Assembly: GCA_913058295.1 (NCBI GenBank)
Contig: CAJXRD010000034.1
Span: forward strand, 1-35,953
Length of the DNA: 35,953 bases
Direction of reading: 5' to 3'
DNA from: an uncultured Flavobacteriales bacterium
GTDB lineage: Bacteria; Bacteroidota; Bacteroidia; Flavobacteriales; Flavobacteriaceae
Position 1 is the first letter of the stretch. Every line of letters begins with the position of its first letter. Below are positions 7,308-15,574 of the stretch, in pieces. Made by a program: the position numbers and the translations under genes. The notes beneath the pieces were generated by a model. The model saw only the letters and a list, made by a program, of their open reading frames with translations. It did not search any database and was not told where the DNA came from.

Positions 7308-8867
7308 ATGAAAACTTTAAAAAAATTAATTGCTATTTTACTTTTTGTTTTTACATTATCTAGTGTATGGTCGCAAAATGTAATGATTAGTAATCAACAT
7401 TCACCAAACGAGCCCTCTATTAAAATAAACCCTCAAAATACGGATATTTTAGTAGCTGGAGCAAATTTAAATAATTACTATTATAGTGATGACAGTGGAT
7501 TAACTTGGAACGAAAACACACTTGTTTCAAATGCTTATGGAGTTTGGGGAGATCCTGTTATTGATGTAGATCCAAATGGAGATTTTTACTTTTTTCATTT
7601 ATCCAATCCTTCTAGTGGAAATTGGATAGATAGAATTGTTTGCCAAAAATCTACCGATAATGGACAAAATTGGAGCGATGGCACCTATACTGGTTTAAAC
7701 GGAACAAAAGCACAGGATAAACATTGGAGTATTATAGATAGAACTACTGGAACTATTTATATAACATGGACTCAGTTTGATGTTTATGGAAGTTCAAGCT
7801 CAAATTGCAAAAGTAAAATTATGTTCTCGAAATCGATGGATGGAGGAGATACGTGGACGGATGCTTTACAGATTAGCATTGTTGATGGTAATTGTATAGA
7901 TGAAGATGATACGGTAGAAGGTGCTGTACCAGCATTAGGACCTAATGGTGAAATATTTGTTTCTTGGGCTGGACCAAATGGTATTGTATTTAATAAATCT
8001 GTAGATGATGGGGATACTTGGTTAACAGAAGAAATTGCAATAGATCCTATGCCAGGTGGCTGGGACTATAATATTCCAGGAATTGATAGAGCTAATGGAT
8101 TTCCTATTACTAAATGTGATTTAAGTGGTGGGCCAAATCATGGTACTATATATGTGAATTGGTCAGATCAAAGAAATGGTACAAATGATACAGATGTTTG
8201 GCTTACAAAATCTATAGATCTGGGAGAAACTTGGAGTTCACCAGTACGAGTAAATGATGATGCTCCAGGGAAACATCAATTTTTCACATGGATGGATATT
8301 GATCAAACCAATGGTAATTTGTTTTTTGTTTTTTATGACCGAAGAAATTATAACGATTCTAATACCGATGTTTATTTAGCGCACTCTACAGATGCTGGAA
8401 TCAGCTTTTTGAACCAGCCCATAAGCGAAACTCCTTTTGTGCCTAATTCAGGAGTTTTCTTTGGAGATTATACCAACATCACAGTTCATGACGATGTAGT
8501 TCGTCCTATTTGGACTAGACTTCAGGGTGGCCAATTAAGTATTTGGACAGATGTAACTCCATTTGAAGATTTGAATTCAGGTGAATTTGAAGCACAAAAT
8601 ATTTTAGAAGCTGTTCAGTTTCCAAACCCAGCCACTAGCATTAGTTATGTTTCCTTTAAATTACATAAATTATCCAATATAAATTTAAAGCTCTACAATC
8701 AACAAGGAAAAGAAGTGTACAGTCTTAAAGAAAATGAACAAATGGATTATGGGAAATATGTTATTCCTATCCCTGTAAATGATTTAAACTTGGAAAGTGG
8801 AGTCTACTATTGTAAATTAACTATAAATGGTAATGTGAAGACTTTGAAAATGATTGTTGTTAAATAG
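7308..8867 (+). CDS. Secreted sialidase-fold (Asp-box) protein with T9SS sorting domain
   Basis: A 519-residue exported protein. A signal peptide spans about residues 1-22 (MKTLKKLIAILLFVFTLSSVWS). Six Asp-box motifs (SxDxGxTW) are spaced 55-71 residues apart at 60-67, 115-122, 176-183, 231-238, 302-309 and 360-367 (the last ends in F in place of W). This predicts a six-bladed beta-propeller of the sialidase/BNR fold. The last 80 residues are a type IX secretion tail that begins with FPNPATS and ends LKMIVVK. Asp-boxes are structural, and I do not see a convincing sialidase arginine triad or FRIP motif, so glycosidase activity is not claimed. It is likely surface-bound or released. No polysaccharide-utilisation genes are nearby. 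Confidence 0.9.
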   Translation: MKTLKKLIAILLFVFTLSSVWSQNVMISNQHSPNEPSIKINPQNTDILVAGANLNNYYYSDDSGLTWNENTLVSNAYGVWGDPVIDVDPNGDFYFFHLSNPSSGNWIDRIVCQKSTDNGQNWSDGTYTGLNGTKAQDKHWSIIDRTTGTIYITWTQFDVYGSSSSNCKSKIMFSKSMDGGDTWTDALQISIVDGNCIDEDDTVEGAVPALGPNGEIFVSWAGPNGIVFNKSVDDGDTWLTEEIAIDPMPGGWDYNIPGIDRANGFPITKCDLSGGPNHGTIYVNWSDQRNGTNDTDVWLTKSIDLGETWSSPVRVNDDAPGKHQFFTWMDIDQTNGNLFFVFYDRRNYNDSNTDVYLAHSTDAGISFLNQPISETPFVPNSGVFFGDYTNITVHDDVVRPIWTRLQGGQLSIWTDVTPFEDLNSGEFEAQNILEAVQFPNPATSISYVSFKLHKLSNINLKLYNQQGKEVYSLKENEQMDYGKYVIPIPVNDLNLESGVYYCKLTINGNVKTLKMIVVK

Positions 8868-8874
8868 TACCGAT

Positions 8875-9300
8875 ATGAATTGTGACTTTAAAATAATTCC
8901 AGCTTCTGAAATTCTTATTATTTCACCATTATTACAAAAATTGGGAGAACATAAGGTGCCCGTAAAGGTTTTAAACCAAAGAATTTTAGAAATGGCAAGT
9001 CAATCCTATGAATGTATCGGGATTTATAATTCCAATACATTAATAGGAATATGTGGGCTATGGTTTCAAACGAGGCATTATGCTGGTAAAAGTGTAGAAC
9101 CAGATCATATTATAATAGATGAAGAATATCGCAATATGGGGCTAGGGGATAAGCTCTTTAAGTTTATTTATAGCTATGCTTTAAAAAAGGAATGTAATTG
9201 GGTAGAATTAAATACTTATGTTAGTAATTACCCTTCACATAAATTTTATTACAATCAAGGTTTTGTGATTAAAGGCTACCATTTTATAAAAGAATTATAA
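8875..9300 (+). CDS. GNAT family N-acetyltransferase
   Basis: A 141-residue acetyltransferase. The core shows IGICGLWFQTRHY (strand 4), the family's central PDHIIIDEEYRNMGLGDKLFKFI with the acetyl-CoA loop RNMGLG, and the closing SHKFYYNQGFVIKGYHF typical of GNAT strands 6-7. I place the start at the ATG at 8875. A TTG at 8854 in the same frame would overlap the upstream gene and is less likely. The gene begins 7 bases after the Asp-box gene stop, so the two may share a transcript, although no functional link is evident. The substrate is unknown. Confidence 0.85.
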   Translation: MNCDFKIIPASEILIISPLLQKLGEHKVPVKVLNQRILEMASQSYECIGIYNSNTLIGICGLWFQTRHYAGKSVEPDHIIIDEEYRNMGLGDKLFKFIYSYALKKECNWVELNTYVSNYPSHKFYYNQGFVIKGYHFIKEL

Positions 9301-9321
9301 TAAGAATAAATCTAAAAGGAT

Positions 9322-10026
9322 TTAAAAAGTATTAAGATTCGACTCATTTCTTAATTCAAAAGGTTCTTTGCCTTGCTCAAATATTCTAGCGGAATGAGAA
9401 CCTTTTAAAACAATAGAATCCCCTTTAACTCTTAACCAACTTCCTTCTCGAATTCCTATAACAGGAATTGTATTTTGAGTATGAAATTCCTTAATTCGTG
9501 TTTCTCTAGTTTCTCCCATATGTTTGCTATTGGGATCTGGATCTAAATAATGAGGGTTTATGTTAAATGGTACTACTCCCAAACATTTGAATGAAGGAGG
9601 ATATACAATAGGCATGTCGTTGGTGGTATTTATGGTTGTACCGCAAATATTACTACCTGCACTAGTGCCTAAATAAGCCAAGCCATTAAAAATAGCTTCG
9701 CGTAAAGGTTGCATCACATTGTTTTTGTACAATTGAGAAACTAATACAAAAGTATTTCCGCCACCTACAAATACTCCTTTAGCTTTATGAATGGCTTCAA
9801 TTGGATCTGCAAAAGTATGTATGCCTACCACTTGTTTGTTTATTTTAGAAAGGGCTTTCGCAGCGATACTTGTGTATTTATCATGGGATATACCGCTAGG
9901 CCTAGCATAAGGTATAAATAAGATTTCATTGGTTTCAGAAAAGAGCTCTTCTAATTCTTCTAATAAATAAGATAAAAAAGTGCCGTTATGAATTGTTGAG
10001 GTACTTGCTACAATAATATTTTTCAT
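9322..10026 (-). CDS. pepE: Peptidase E, alpha-aspartyl dipeptidase (S51)
   Basis: Cleaves Asp-X dipeptides in the cytoplasm. The 234-residue protein has the nucleophile elbow YLGTSAGSNI with Ser122, Asp137 in TTNDMPIVYPP and His159 in NINPHYLDPDP. These correspond, with a two-residue shift, to the Ser120-Asp135-His157 triad described for Salmonella PepE. The glycine-rich VFVGGGNTFVLV segment (residues 86-95) is also family-typical. There is no signal peptide. It is transcribed alone, convergent with the GNAT gene and divergent from the CarboxypepD_reg gene. Confidence 0.95.
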   Translation of the reverse strand: MKNIIVASTSTIHNGTFLSYLLEELEELFSETNEILFIPYARPSGISHDKYTSIAAKALSKINKQVVGIHTFADPIEAIHKAKGVFVGGGNTFVLVSQLYKNNVMQPLREAIFNGLAYLGTSAGSNICGTTINTTNDMPIVYPPSFKCLGVVPFNINPHYLDPDPNSKHMGETRETRIKEFHTQNTIPVIGIREGSWLRVKGDSIVLKGSHSARIFEQGKEPFELRNESNLNTF

Positions 10027-10097
10027 AAAAATAAATTATATCGTAAATTTAACAAACCCTAACATATACTTTAGGATTTTTATAAGAAATGATTTGT

Positions 10098-10105
10098 TAA
10101 CTTTG
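10098..10105 (+). promoter_or_regulatory. -7 box TAACTTTG immediately before the ATG (putative leaderless start)
   Basis: A full match to TAnnTTTG lies exactly four bases before the ATG at 10110. With the usual placing of this box, transcription would start at or next to the A of the ATG. A TTTT 17 bases upstream is a weak -33 candidate. Confidence 0.5.
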
Positions 10106-10109
10106 GAAT

Positions 10110-10919
10110 ATGGTCAAAAAACTACTTTATCTCTTAATACTGCTTTTTACTTTTACTGCATTTTCTCAGGAAATTACCCGTATTAAAATTAACGGAAAGA
10201 TTACTGCATCGAAAGGAGAAGATGTTGAAGGCATTAATATTTTAAATAAATCTTCACAAGAAGGAACGATTACTTCTGAAAATGGAGAATTTGAACTTAT
10301 GGTTGCAGAAAACGATCGTGTATTTGTTTCTGCAATTCAGTTTCAGAGGTTTTCTGTAATTATTGATGAAGGTATTATTGAAAATAAAACCATGTTTATT
10401 TTTCTAAATCCGGTTGTCAATCAGTTAGATGAAATAGTTATTCGTCCTTTTGATATTTCAGGAAATATAGTAGCAGATGTAAAACGGGTAAATGTAGTAA
10501 GTGTAAATAGTGCTTGGGATTTATCTTATGAAAACCTAGAATATGGATATGAATTTTCGGATGACGCTCAATCTTCCATTAGAGGAAATAAAGCGGAAGA
10601 AGCCTACTTTAATGGTCCAGTACAAGGTGGTGGAGATGTTTTAGGTTTGGCTAAATTGTTTTTTCCGAATAAAAAGAAATCAGAAAGACAAGTCATTTCA
10701 GAAGCCGAATTAAAGACAGATGCAATTCAAAAAAGGTTTGGGAATGCATATCTCTCAAAAACGTTTAAAATACCAGAAGAAAAGGTAAATGAGTTTATTT
10801 ATTTTGTAGAAGAAAACGGAATCGACAAAAAATTACTTAAATATGAAAATGAATTACTTCTTATAGAATACCTACATATACAGAGTAAAAAATATTTGAA
10901 ACAAGCTCATGAAGAATAA
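10110..10919 (+). CDS. CarboxypepD_reg-like domain secreted protein, copy 1
   Basis: A 269-residue protein with a signal peptide (MVKKLLYLLILLFTFTAFSQ) followed by a carboxypeptidase-regulatory-like beta-sandwich at about residues 25-110: GKITASKGEDVEGINILNKSS, then TITSENGEFELMV, ending in the LNPVVNQLDEIVI element seen in front of TonB-type plugs. There is no receptor barrel; the rest (110-269) is a specific C-terminal region with no known motif. It opens a four-gene run with its paralogue, DUF6702 and the M1 peptidase, a combination I recall from other flavobacteria. The start is supported by the -7 box four bases upstream. The role is unknown; periplasmic or outer-membrane location is likely. 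Confidence 0.85.
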   Translation: MVKKLLYLLILLFTFTAFSQEITRIKINGKITASKGEDVEGINILNKSSQEGTITSENGEFELMVAENDRVFVSAIQFQRFSVIIDEGIIENKTMFIFLNPVVNQLDEIVIRPFDISGNIVADVKRVNVVSVNSAWDLSYENLEYGYEFSDDAQSSIRGNKAEEAYFNGPVQGGGDVLGLAKLFFPNKKKSERQVISEAELKTDAIQKRFGNAYLSKTFKIPEEKVNEFIYFVEENGIDKKLLKYENELLLIEYLHIQSKKYLKQAHEE

Positions 10920-11673
10920 AGTTCTTTTAGTCTTCTTCTTGTTTTTTGTTTCTATAATTTCTGCACAACGTCATACCATAAAAGGGAAAATTACGAATAA
11001 GGTCGATGTAGAAGGAATTCATATCATCAATAAAACTTCTAGATATAATACAGTATCCAGTGATTATGGAACTTTTGAAATTAATGCTTCTATAAACGAC
11101 ACCATTATGTTTTCGTCCATACATTATAGGATAGAAGAAATTATTATTACTGAAAAGATATATGCCGAAAATTATTTGGAAATTGAATTAGAAAAAATGG
11201 TGAATCAGCTGGATGAAGTGTTTATAGGAAATTCTTTAACGGGTAATATGGCTAACGATTTAAAGAATATAAATGTAGAAGAAACCTTTAATTTTGATGA
11301 TGTAGGGATTCCAGGATTTAAAGGTGTTCCTGAAGAGAAAATTGTTCCGCTTGCTGCAGCTGCAATCCCGACAAGTGTTAATATAGAGGCATTATATAAG
11401 CATATAACTGGATATTATAAAAAGCTATTAATAAAGCGAAAATGGACCTCTGAGAATCATACTATAGTAAAAATTATAAATTTTTATGGATTTGAATTCT
11501 TTGATAATGTCTACGAAATTCCAAATAATAAGCTATATGATTTCCTTCTTTTTTGTATAGAAACCACAAGGCTTCAGCAGGATTTTAAAAATGATAATTT
11601 ATCTGAGGTGTTAAATATATTTGAAGCTAATTCAGAAGAATATATCTCAAGGATTGTCATAAAAAAGGAGTAA
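10909..11673 (+). CDS. CarboxypepD_reg-like domain secreted protein, copy 2
   Basis: A 254-residue paralogue of the preceding gene, overlapping its end by 11 bases in another frame. The layout is the same: signal peptide (MKNKVLLVFFLFFVSIISAQ), beta-sandwich domain with GKITNKVDVEGIHIINKTS and TVSSDYGTFEINA, the MVNQLDEVFI element, then a divergent C-terminal half that again includes VYEIPNNKLYDFLLFCIE, comparable with FKIPEEKVNEFIYFVEE of copy 1. The two proteins therefore share a whole architecture and arose by tandem duplication. The shared C-terminal helix suggests a common binding partner. Function is unknown. Confidence 0.85.
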   Translation: MKNKVLLVFFLFFVSIISAQRHTIKGKITNKVDVEGIHIINKTSRYNTVSSDYGTFEINASINDTIMFSSIHYRIEEIIITEKIYAENYLEIELEKMVNQLDEVFIGNSLTGNMANDLKNINVEETFNFDDVGIPGFKGVPEEKIVPLAAAAIPTSVNIEALYKHITGYYKKLLIKRKWTSENHTIVKIINFYGFEFFDNVYEIPNNKLYDFLLFCIETTRLQQDFKNDNLSEVLNIFEANSEEYISRIVIKKE

Positions 11674-11710
11674 TATGTAACCTGAAAATAAATAATTGAG
11701 TCTTATAAAT

Positions 11711-12214
11711 ATGAAATACATTAAAATTGTCTTTGTTCTCCTTCTTTTTCCATTATTAATGAGTTCCACATCTCATAAATTTTATGTGAGTACTACTAAT
11801 ATTGAATTTGTAAAAGAGAAAAAAACATTACAAATAATAACAAAGATTTTTACAGAAGATGTGGAACAAGCATTACAGGCAAGATATTCTCCTTCTATTA
11901 CTTTAGATTCGAAAAAGGAAACAGAAAAAGATGAATCTTATTTAAAGAAATATTTACTTCAAAAAATAAAAATTGAAGTAAATGGAGTCCCTGTTATTCC
12001 AATCTATTTGGGTAAAGAATACGATATCGATATCGCAAAAATATATTTAGAAATTGAAAATGTTTCAGAATTAAAATCTATTGAAATTGAAAATAAAGTT
12101 TTGATCGATATGTTTTCAGAACAACAAAACATTATTCATTTAACAACACCCGATAGCAGAAGAAGTTTAATTCTGGATAAATCAAATCCTAAAGGTGTGT
12201 TAAACTTTAAGTAA
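11711..12214 (+). CDS. DUF6702 family exported protein
   Basis: A 167-residue protein with a signal peptide (MKYIKIVFVLLLFPLLMSSTS). Features I associate with DUF6702: SHKFYVSTTNIEFVKEKKTLQI, a central DVEQALQARY, GKEYDIDIAKIYLEIENV and the ending EQQNIIHLTTPDSRRSLIL. No enzymatic motif is visible; it looks like an all-beta small exported protein. I use the ATG at 11711; an in-frame TTG at 11696 would add five residues before the signal peptide. It stands between the CarboxypepD_reg pair and the M1 peptidase gene, 71 bases before the latter, a position I recall as conserved in flavobacteria. Function is undescribed. Confidence 0.82.
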   Translation: MKYIKIVFVLLLFPLLMSSTSHKFYVSTTNIEFVKEKKTLQIITKIFTEDVEQALQARYSPSITLDSKKETEKDESYLKKYLLQKIKIEVNGVPVIPIYLGKEYDIDIAKIYLEIENVSELKSIEIENKVLIDMFSEQQNIIHLTTPDSRRSLILDKSNPKGVLNFK

Positions 12215-12220
12215 ACAATT

Positions 12221-12248
12221 TTTGTGTTATTTAAAAAAACTATTTTTA
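12221..12248 (+). promoter_or_regulatory. Possible promoter for the M1 metallopeptidase gene
   Basis: TTTG at 12221-12224 is followed after 16 bases by TATTTTTA at 12241-12248, one mismatch from TAnnTTTG. The spacing is three bases shorter than the consensus. If used, it gives the M1 gene at 12286 its own transcript. Confidence 0.3.
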
Positions 12249-12285
12249 GAACCTAAAAAATTAATTTAATCACAATACGTAATCT

Positions 12286-14583
12286 ATGAAACTATTAAAA
12301 CACTTTTTCTTAGCTGCTATATTTTTAGTTGCAGGAACGGGTTTTTCTCAAGAAGAGGAAGAAGCAAGAGATCCTGGACATTATAATAACAATTCGTTTA
12401 AACAATTATACGAAGAGTTTTCTACACCAAACCAGTACAGGTCTGCAAGTGGAGCACCTGGACCACAATATTATCAGCAACAAGCGGATTATGTAATGGA
12501 CATAGTTTTAGATGATAAAAACAAAAAACTTTCTGGTTACGAGACCATTACTTATACTAATAACTCTCCAGATGTATTAGAATATTTGTGGGTACAGCTA
12601 GATCAAAATGTACGTTCAAGAGATTCTAAATCGCCTTTGATTCAGTCTAGTAGAGCAGCTTCATACGATATGACATCAAGTTTTGTAAACGAGCATATGA
12701 GTGAAGGTTTTGATGGAGGTTTTAACATACAAGAAGTTAAAGCAAATGGATCTAGTTTAGATTATACTATAAATCGTACGATGATGCGAGTTGAGATGCC
12801 TGAAGAATTAAAGCCAGGTGGAAAATTCACCTTTTCTATAAAATGGTGGTATAACATTAATGATCACGTTAATGGACGCGGACGTAGTGGTTATGAAGAA
12901 TTTGCAGATGGTAACCGTGCTTATGTTATCGCTCAGTTTTTTCCTAGAATGGCAGTTTATAATGATGTAGAGGGATGGCAAAATAGTCAGTTTTGGGGCA
13001 GAGATGAATTTGCATTAGCATTTGGAGATTACGAAGTTAGTATTACTGTTCCCGCAGATCACGTGTTAGATGGTACAGGAGCATTACAAAACAGAAAGGA
13101 TGTTTTTAGTAAAGAGATGATGAATCGTTATAATGATGCTAAAAAATCTTACGATAAGCCAGTTATAATTGTAACTCAAGATGAAGCAGATGCTGCCTCT
13201 ACAAGTTATGATGATAATACAAAAACTTGGAAATTTAAAGCAGAAAATGTTCGAGATTATGCCTTTGCAACTTCTAGAAGATTTATCTGGGATATGATGG
13301 CAGTAAAGATTGGAGATAAAGATGTAATGGCTGTTTCTATGTATCCTAAAGAGGGAAATCCACTTTGGGAAGAATGGTCAACAAGAGTTGTTGCTAGTAC
13401 ATTGATTTCTTATTCTCGTATGACTTTTGATTACCCTTATCCTAAAGCGATTTCGGTTCATGCGAAAAATCAAGGTATGGAATACCCAATGATTTGCTGG
13501 AATTATGGAAGACCAGACGAAGATGGTACTTATAGTGATCGTACAAAATATGGAATGTTTGGTGTAGTGATACATGAAATAGGACATAATTACTTTCCAA
13601 TGATTGTTAATAGTGATGAGCGTCAATGGACTTGGATGGATGAGGGAATAAACACTTTTGTACAATATGTAGCAGAACAAGATTTTGGAGAACTTTATCC
13701 AGAAGCGATTGCTCCTAATAAAAAATACCCTTCTCGTAGAGGTCCAGCAAAAAATATTGTTGGATATATGTCTGGTGATCAAGCTAGTTTAGCGCCAATT
13801 ATGACCAAAGGACTTAACACTTTTAATTTTGGTGCAAATGGTTATTCAAAACCAGCAACAGGATTAAATATATTAAGAGAGACTATTATGGGGCGTGATT
13901 TATTTGATTATGCATTTAAGACTTATGCACAACGTTGGATGTTTAAACATCCATCTCCAGAAGATTTCTTCCGTTCTATGGAAGATGCATCAGCAGTAGA
14001 TTTAGATTGGTTTTGGAGAGGATGGTTCTTTACTACTAATGTTGTTGATATAGGAGTTAAAGATGTGAAAAAATACTATGTAACTTCAAAAATGAGCACT
14101 GAGATTAAAGAAATTATGGAAGCAAGAGGAATGACAGAAAGTGACTTGCCTTCATTAGTTTATTTGATTGAAGAGGGATCTGAAGATTTTGAAGAAAGTA
14201 TGCGTGATGCTACTTTGGATGACGTTAGTACTTTGCAAGAATATATCATGGATAATTTAGAGCCTGATGAAAGAGCTAATCTTAAAAAGCCTACTTTCTT
14301 TTATGAAGTAACTTTTGAAAAGCCGGGTGGTATTCCAATGCCAATTATTGCAGAATATACATATAGCGATGGATCTACAGAACGTATAACTTATCCAGCT
14401 CAAATTTGGAAAACAAGAAGTGAGTCTGTAGGGAAAGTAATTGCTTCAGATAAAGAGATTACTAAAATTGTTGTGGATCCAGATGAAGAAACAGCAGATA
14501 TAGATACTTCAAATAATTCTTGGCCAAAAACAGAAAAGGTTGGAGAATTTGATTCTTTTAAAAAGAATGTAAAAGGACAATAA
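12286..14583 (+). CDS. M1 family zinc metallopeptidase, exported
   Basis: A 765-residue gluzincin aminopeptidase-like enzyme. It has a signal peptide (residues 1-21, ending GTGFSQ), an N-terminal beta domain (DYVMDIVLDDKNKKLSGYETI), and the catalytic domain with HEIGH at 430-434 and the third zinc ligand Glu453 after exactly 18 residues (DEGINTFVQ). The substrate-N-terminus motif, GxMEN in classical members, reads GMEYP at 397-401. The C-terminal region (about 600-765) is specific to this Bacteroidetes form and has no T9SS tail. It closes the CarboxypepD_reg/DUF6702 run and is followed by a strong terminator. It probably degrades peptides in the periplasm; the exact specificity is unknown. 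Confidence 0.93.
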   Translation: MKLLKHFFLAAIFLVAGTGFSQEEEEARDPGHYNNNSFKQLYEEFSTPNQYRSASGAPGPQYYQQQADYVMDIVLDDKNKKLSGYETITYTNNSPDVLEYLWVQLDQNVRSRDSKSPLIQSSRAASYDMTSSFVNEHMSEGFDGGFNIQEVKANGSSLDYTINRTMMRVEMPEELKPGGKFTFSIKWWYNINDHVNGRGRSGYEEFADGNRAYVIAQFFPRMAVYNDVEGWQNSQFWGRDEFALAFGDYEVSITVPADHVLDGTGALQNRKDVFSKEMMNRYNDAKKSYDKPVIIVTQDEADAASTSYDDNTKTWKFKAENVRDYAFATSRRFIWDMMAVKIGDKDVMAVSMYPKEGNPLWEEWSTRVVASTLISYSRMTFDYPYPKAISVHAKNQGMEYPMICWNYGRPDEDGTYSDRTKYGMFGVVIHEIGHNYFPMIVNSDERQWTWMDEGINTFVQYVAEQDFGELYPEAIAPNKKYPSRRGPAKNIVGYMSGDQASLAPIMTKGLNTFNFGANGYSKPATGLNILRETIMGRDLFDYAFKTYAQRWMFKHPSPEDFFRSMEDASAVDLDWFWRGWFFTTNVVDIGVKDVKKYYVTSKMSTEIKEIMEARGMTESDLPSLVYLIEEGSEDFEESMRDATLDDVSTLQEYIMDNLEPDERANLKKPTFFYEVTFEKPGGIPMPIIAEYTYSDGSTERITYPAQIWKTRSESVGKVIASDKEITKIVVDPDEETADIDTSNNSWPKTEKVGEFDSFKKNVKGQ

Positions 14584-14606
14584 ATACTAAATTAATTTTA
14601 GTGAAT

Positions 14607-14641
14607 AAAAAAAGCCTCTAGATTTATCTAGAGGCTTTTTT
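14607..14641. terminator. Bidirectional rho-independent terminator
   Basis: A 15-bp perfect stem (14608-14622 with 14627-14641) with a four-base loop has a GCCTCTAGA core, A-rich on the left and T-rich on the right. It can end both the M1 peptidase transcript (+) and the haem-protein transcript (-) that converge here. Confidence 0.92.
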
Positions 14642-14653
14642 ATGACAATTTTT

Positions 14654-15115
14654 TTATTCGTATAAATTCTCTAGAGCCAATTCCGACCAATTAGCAATAT
14701 TTTCTCGATCCTCTAAACTAAGTTTTGCTTCAGAATGAAAAAGAGTGTATTTTTTTAATGGCATTTCTTCCTCTAATATAATGGTCGATATATCATCCAA
14801 AATATCGACTTTTTCTTCTTTGTTAATTGTATTCCAATTAGAAAAATTTAATTCTTCTCGTCCTTCATTAATATCGCTGTAAATTAACCATTTTAATGGT
14901 GCAATTGATGCATACCAAGGATATTTTGTTTCATTGGAATGACAATCATAACAAGCCGATTTTAATAAATTGGAAATATGGTTTGGAACTTGGCTGTTTT
15001 CTAATAGTCCATTTGGATTATTAACATAAGTTAGGGGTTTGTTGGTAGGGTAGAATTGTATTAAAACAAGAATTACTGCTAAAAAGTACCCCAATATTTT
15101 AGTTGTTTTCTTCAA
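14654..15115 (-). CDS. Haem-binding domain protein with a single CxxCH
   Basis: A 153-residue protein with an N-terminal signal or anchor (TTKILGYFLAVILVLIQFYP) and one c-type haem site, CYDCH (Cys55, Cys58, His59), followed by SNETKYPWYASIAPLKWLI. This arrangement matches the Haem_bd family (PF14376), in which the haem site is followed by a conserved T-x-Y-PWY element. It is probably an anchored periplasmic electron carrier or haem sensor. It lies 18 bases after the companion cytochrome-like gene and shares its promoter. No oxidase or reductase partner is adjacent. Confidence 0.87.
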   Translation of the reverse strand: MKKTTKILGYFLAVILVLIQFYPTNKPLTYVNNPNGLLENSQVPNHISNLLKSACYDCHSNETKYPWYASIAPLKWLIYSDINEGREELNFSNWNTINKEEKVDILDDISTIILEEEMPLKKYTLFHSEAKLSLEDRENIANWSELALENLYE

Positions 15116-15133
15116 AAAATGGATTTTATTAGG

Positions 15134-15550
15134 CTATTCTTTTTTTAAAATAGCGCCTTGTTCAGAAGCCCAATTGACTAGTAATTGATTTTCCTCTTCG
15201 GTTAGTTTTTTATCTGGGTATTTATCCAAATACTTTTTAGGAGGCATTTTACCTTTATCCAATTGTTTAGTGATTTTTCCTAGTTTACTGATGGTTTTAC
15301 CTGTTGAATATTCTCCATTTGTAAATTTATCAAAATTCATTTTCATTTTACTTTTCCCGCCTTTTGCATCATTACTATGACATCCGGTACACTTATTATC
15401 TAATACGGCTTTAACTTCTGCTGGTATTTCTATTGGTACTATAACAGAAATTGCAATATAATCCTCATTCAATTCTTTAGTAAAAGAAAAAAAGATAAGT
15501 GTAATTAAAAGTATAAATGGAATTATTATTTTAGTATTTCTAATCTTCAT
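15134..15550 (-). CDS. Small c-type cytochrome-like protein
   Basis: A 138-residue exported protein. The signal segment is IIIPFILLITLIFFSF, then a single CTGCH site (Cys54, Cys57, His58) and a candidate axial methionine in GKMPPKKYLDKYPDKKLT; it ends in NQLLVNWASEQGAIL. The Met-Pro-Pro followed by a loop and a terminal W-A helix is the pattern of PSD1/'cytochrome C domain' planctomycete-type haem modules. I use ATG 15550; a TTG at 15577 would place nine extra residues before the signal peptide. It heads a two-gene unit with the Haem_bd protein and is divergent from tatA. It probably handles electrons in the periplasm. Confidence 0.87.
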   Translation of the reverse strand: MKIRNTKIIIPFILLITLIFFSFTKELNEDYIAISVIVPIEIPAEVKAVLDNKCTGCHSNDAKGGKSKMKMNFDKFTNGEYSTGKTISKLGKITKQLDKGKMPPKKYLDKYPDKKLTEEENQLLVNWASEQGAILKKE

Positions 15551-15574
15551 AACACTTGATTTTTTGATTATAAA

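Noticed and set aside
7308-9300. Polysaccharide-utilisation locus around the Asp-box protein
   Set aside because: No SusC/SusD pair, glycoside hydrolase or regulator is present nearby.
9307-9324. Hairpin TAAATC/GATTTA between the GNAT and pepE genes
   Set aside because: Only a 6-bp AT-rich stem with no T-run; expected by chance in such DNA.
13378-13782. Minus-strand open frame of 134 codons inside the M1 peptidase gene
   Set aside because: It is antisense to the HEIGH-bearing catalytic domain, and its composition is that of a shadow frame.
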